From contig JAFVQP010000135.1 in assembly GCA_017504735.1 (NCBI GenBank), positions 1 through 6,729 of the forward strand: a stretch of DNA of 6,729 nt. Reading direction: 5' to 3'. Below, piece after piece: positions 5,930-6,729 of the stretch. Every line of letters starts with the position of its first letter. Within the stretch, counting starts at the first letter, position 1. A program made the position numbers and the translations under genes. The notes beneath the pieces are model-generated. The model made no database searches and had not been told where the DNA came from. It saw nothing but the letters and a program-made list of their open reading frames with translations. Origin of the DNA: Clostridia bacterium (GTDB lineage Bacteria; Bacillota_A; Clostridia; Christensenellales; Borkfalkiaceae).

Positions 5930-6670
5930 TTACATCTGCTCAGCAATATCGTACAGTAACCTTTCAGTAGCTTCCCAGCCCAAACAAGGATCGGTAATCG
6001 ATTGCCCAAACACTTCATCACGCGGCTGATTGCCTTCCACCAAAAAGCTTTCAATCATAAGCCCTTTGACGATCTTTTTAAAATCCTTATCCGTTTGACG
6101 ATTGCGCATTATCTCGTGCGCAATTGCAACCTGCTGGTCAAATTTCTTACCCGAATTGGAATGATTGGTATCAATCAAAATCGCAGGATTTTGCAACCTG
6201 CTTTCCTTGTAAATTTCCGCCAACTGCATTACCGATTCGTGGTGAAAGTTTGGCACGTCCATCCCAAGATCATTTACACTGCCTCGCAAAATGGCGTGCG
6301 CATAGGGATTGCCATTCGATTTTACCTGATAATCCCCATATTTAAAAACTTGTGGACTTTGCGCTGCAAAAATCGAATCTGCCAACGCAAAAAGATTACC
6401 ACTCATCGGATTTTTTAAGCCCACGGGCATATCAACGCCACTTGCAACCTGTCGATGAAAAGGATTTTCCACGCTCCTTGCCCCCACCGCATAATAGGAA
6501 AGCAAATCTTCCACATAGGGTATATTTTCAGGATAGAGCATTTCGTCCGCCGCCGTCAACCCCGACTGTTGAATTGCCGCAAGATGCAAATCGCGAATTT
6601 TACGAATTCCGCGTACAATATCCGCCGCCGCCTCAGGTTCGGGTTGTAAAAACATTCCTTGATAGCCCAC
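5930..6670 (-). CDS. Class I 3-deoxy-7-phosphoheptulonate (DAHP) synthase, N-terminus missing
   Basis: First enzyme of the shikimate pathway, condensing phosphoenolpyruvate with erythrose 4-phosphate. About 246 residues are readable from GYQGMFLQPEPEA to WEATERLLYDIAEQM, against roughly 340-350 for the AroG/AroF family. Visible active-site residues (numbered from 6670): R65 in GARSVEN, K86 in VGLKNP, R129 in ILRG, metal ligands H170 (DTNHSNSG), E207 (MIESFLVEGNQ) and D227 (SITDPCLGWE). Missing are the GPCS metal cysteine and the R/K of the ARVYTxKPRT region (E. coli AroG C61, R92, K97). Upstream of about 6676 the frame loses family resemblance and meets TAG at 6704-6706. The coordinate 6670 is a GTG codon that is probably an internal valine, not a true start; no ribosome binding site precedes it. 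Either the gene is broken or the window edge carries erroneous sequence. Identity of the readable part is firm. Confidence 0.9.
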   Translation of the reverse strand: MGYQGMFLQPEPEAAADIVRGIRKIRDLHLAAIQQSGLTAADEMLYPENIPYVEDLLSYYAVGARSVENPFHRQVASGVDMPVGLKNPMSGNLFALADSIFAAQSPQVFKYGDYQVKSNGNPYAHAILRGSVNDLGMDVPNFHHESVMQLAEIYKESRLQNPAILIDTNHSNSGKKFDQQVAIAHEIMRNRQTDKDFKKIVKGLMIESFLVEGNQPRDEVFGQSITDPCLGWEATERLLYDIAEQM

Positions 6671-6729
6671 AGTGTGGTTGATTTTGTGTTGACATTCGAG
6701 CCTCTACCCGCAGATTGCAGTAGTTTTGA
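6671..6729. other. Unexplained right-edge sequence where the DAHP synthase N-terminus should be
   Basis: The expected minus-strand coding for the KPRTxG segment and the upstream GPCSxxD region is not present in one frame. In a neighbouring frame residues reading ARMSTQNQPH loosely resemble the expected ARVYTNKPR, as if small indels had been introduced just before HTVGYQGM. Nothing else is recognisable here. Confidence 0.4.

Noticed and set aside
5874..5930. 18-codon minus-strand ORF whose ATG overlaps the DAHP synthase stop as TAATG
   Set aside because: The overlap is attractive for coupling, but the ORF is very short, lacks a clear Shine-Dalgarno, has no leader-peptide features such as runs of aromatic codons, and runs through the promoter-like region.

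Overview
The window looks like a piece of a Bacillota (Clostridia-type) chromosome with GC in the mid-40s by eye. Evidence for this is a PolC-like N-terminus directly behind ispG, purine-rich AGGAGG/GAGG ribosome binding sites, an NrdR repressor, an exported lipoprotein with a Gram-positive style signal, and a DAHP synthase of the AroG-like class in its Firmicute sequence flavour. It could be a metagenome contig: the last ~55 bases at the right edge stop making sense as the gene they should belong to. No phage, IS, CRISPR array, tRNA or rRNA was seen.

All genes lie on the minus strand, so transcription runs right to left. From right to left: (i) 6729-5930, the C-terminal three quarters of a class I DAHP synthase (shikimate pathway), whose N-terminus is missing or scrambled near 6675; (ii) a 141-base gap (5789-5929) with a candidate promoter and operator-like palindromes; (iii) a patatin-like phospholipase (5006-5788) and, 3 bases downstream, rarA (3695-5002); (iv) a 496-residue lipoprotein of unknown function (2160-3650); (v) nrdR (1653-2105); (vi) a 218-base gap (1435-1652) holding a ~120-bp concentric palindromic element, a direct repeat and a candidate ispG promoter; (vii) ispG (376-1434), overlapping by 11 bases the start of a probable polC that runs off the left edge.

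The gaps between patatin gene, rarA, lipoprotein gene and nrdR are 3, 44 and 54 bases with no convincing terminator, so these four may share a transcript. Their functions are mixed: lipid hydrolysis, fork rescue, envelope, control of ribonucleotide reductase. ispG-polC looks like a separate unit. rarA, nrdR and polC all relate to DNA replication or dNTP supply, but I see no sign that the window is a dedicated new system; most of it is ordinary core genome.

The parts least explained by known genes are the palindromic element at 1529-1648 with its partial second copy at 1473-1501, a recurrent GGTAYGC (minus strand GCRTACC) motif in three of the intergenic gaps, the cysteine-rich lipoprotein, and the broken end of the DAHP synthase gene.
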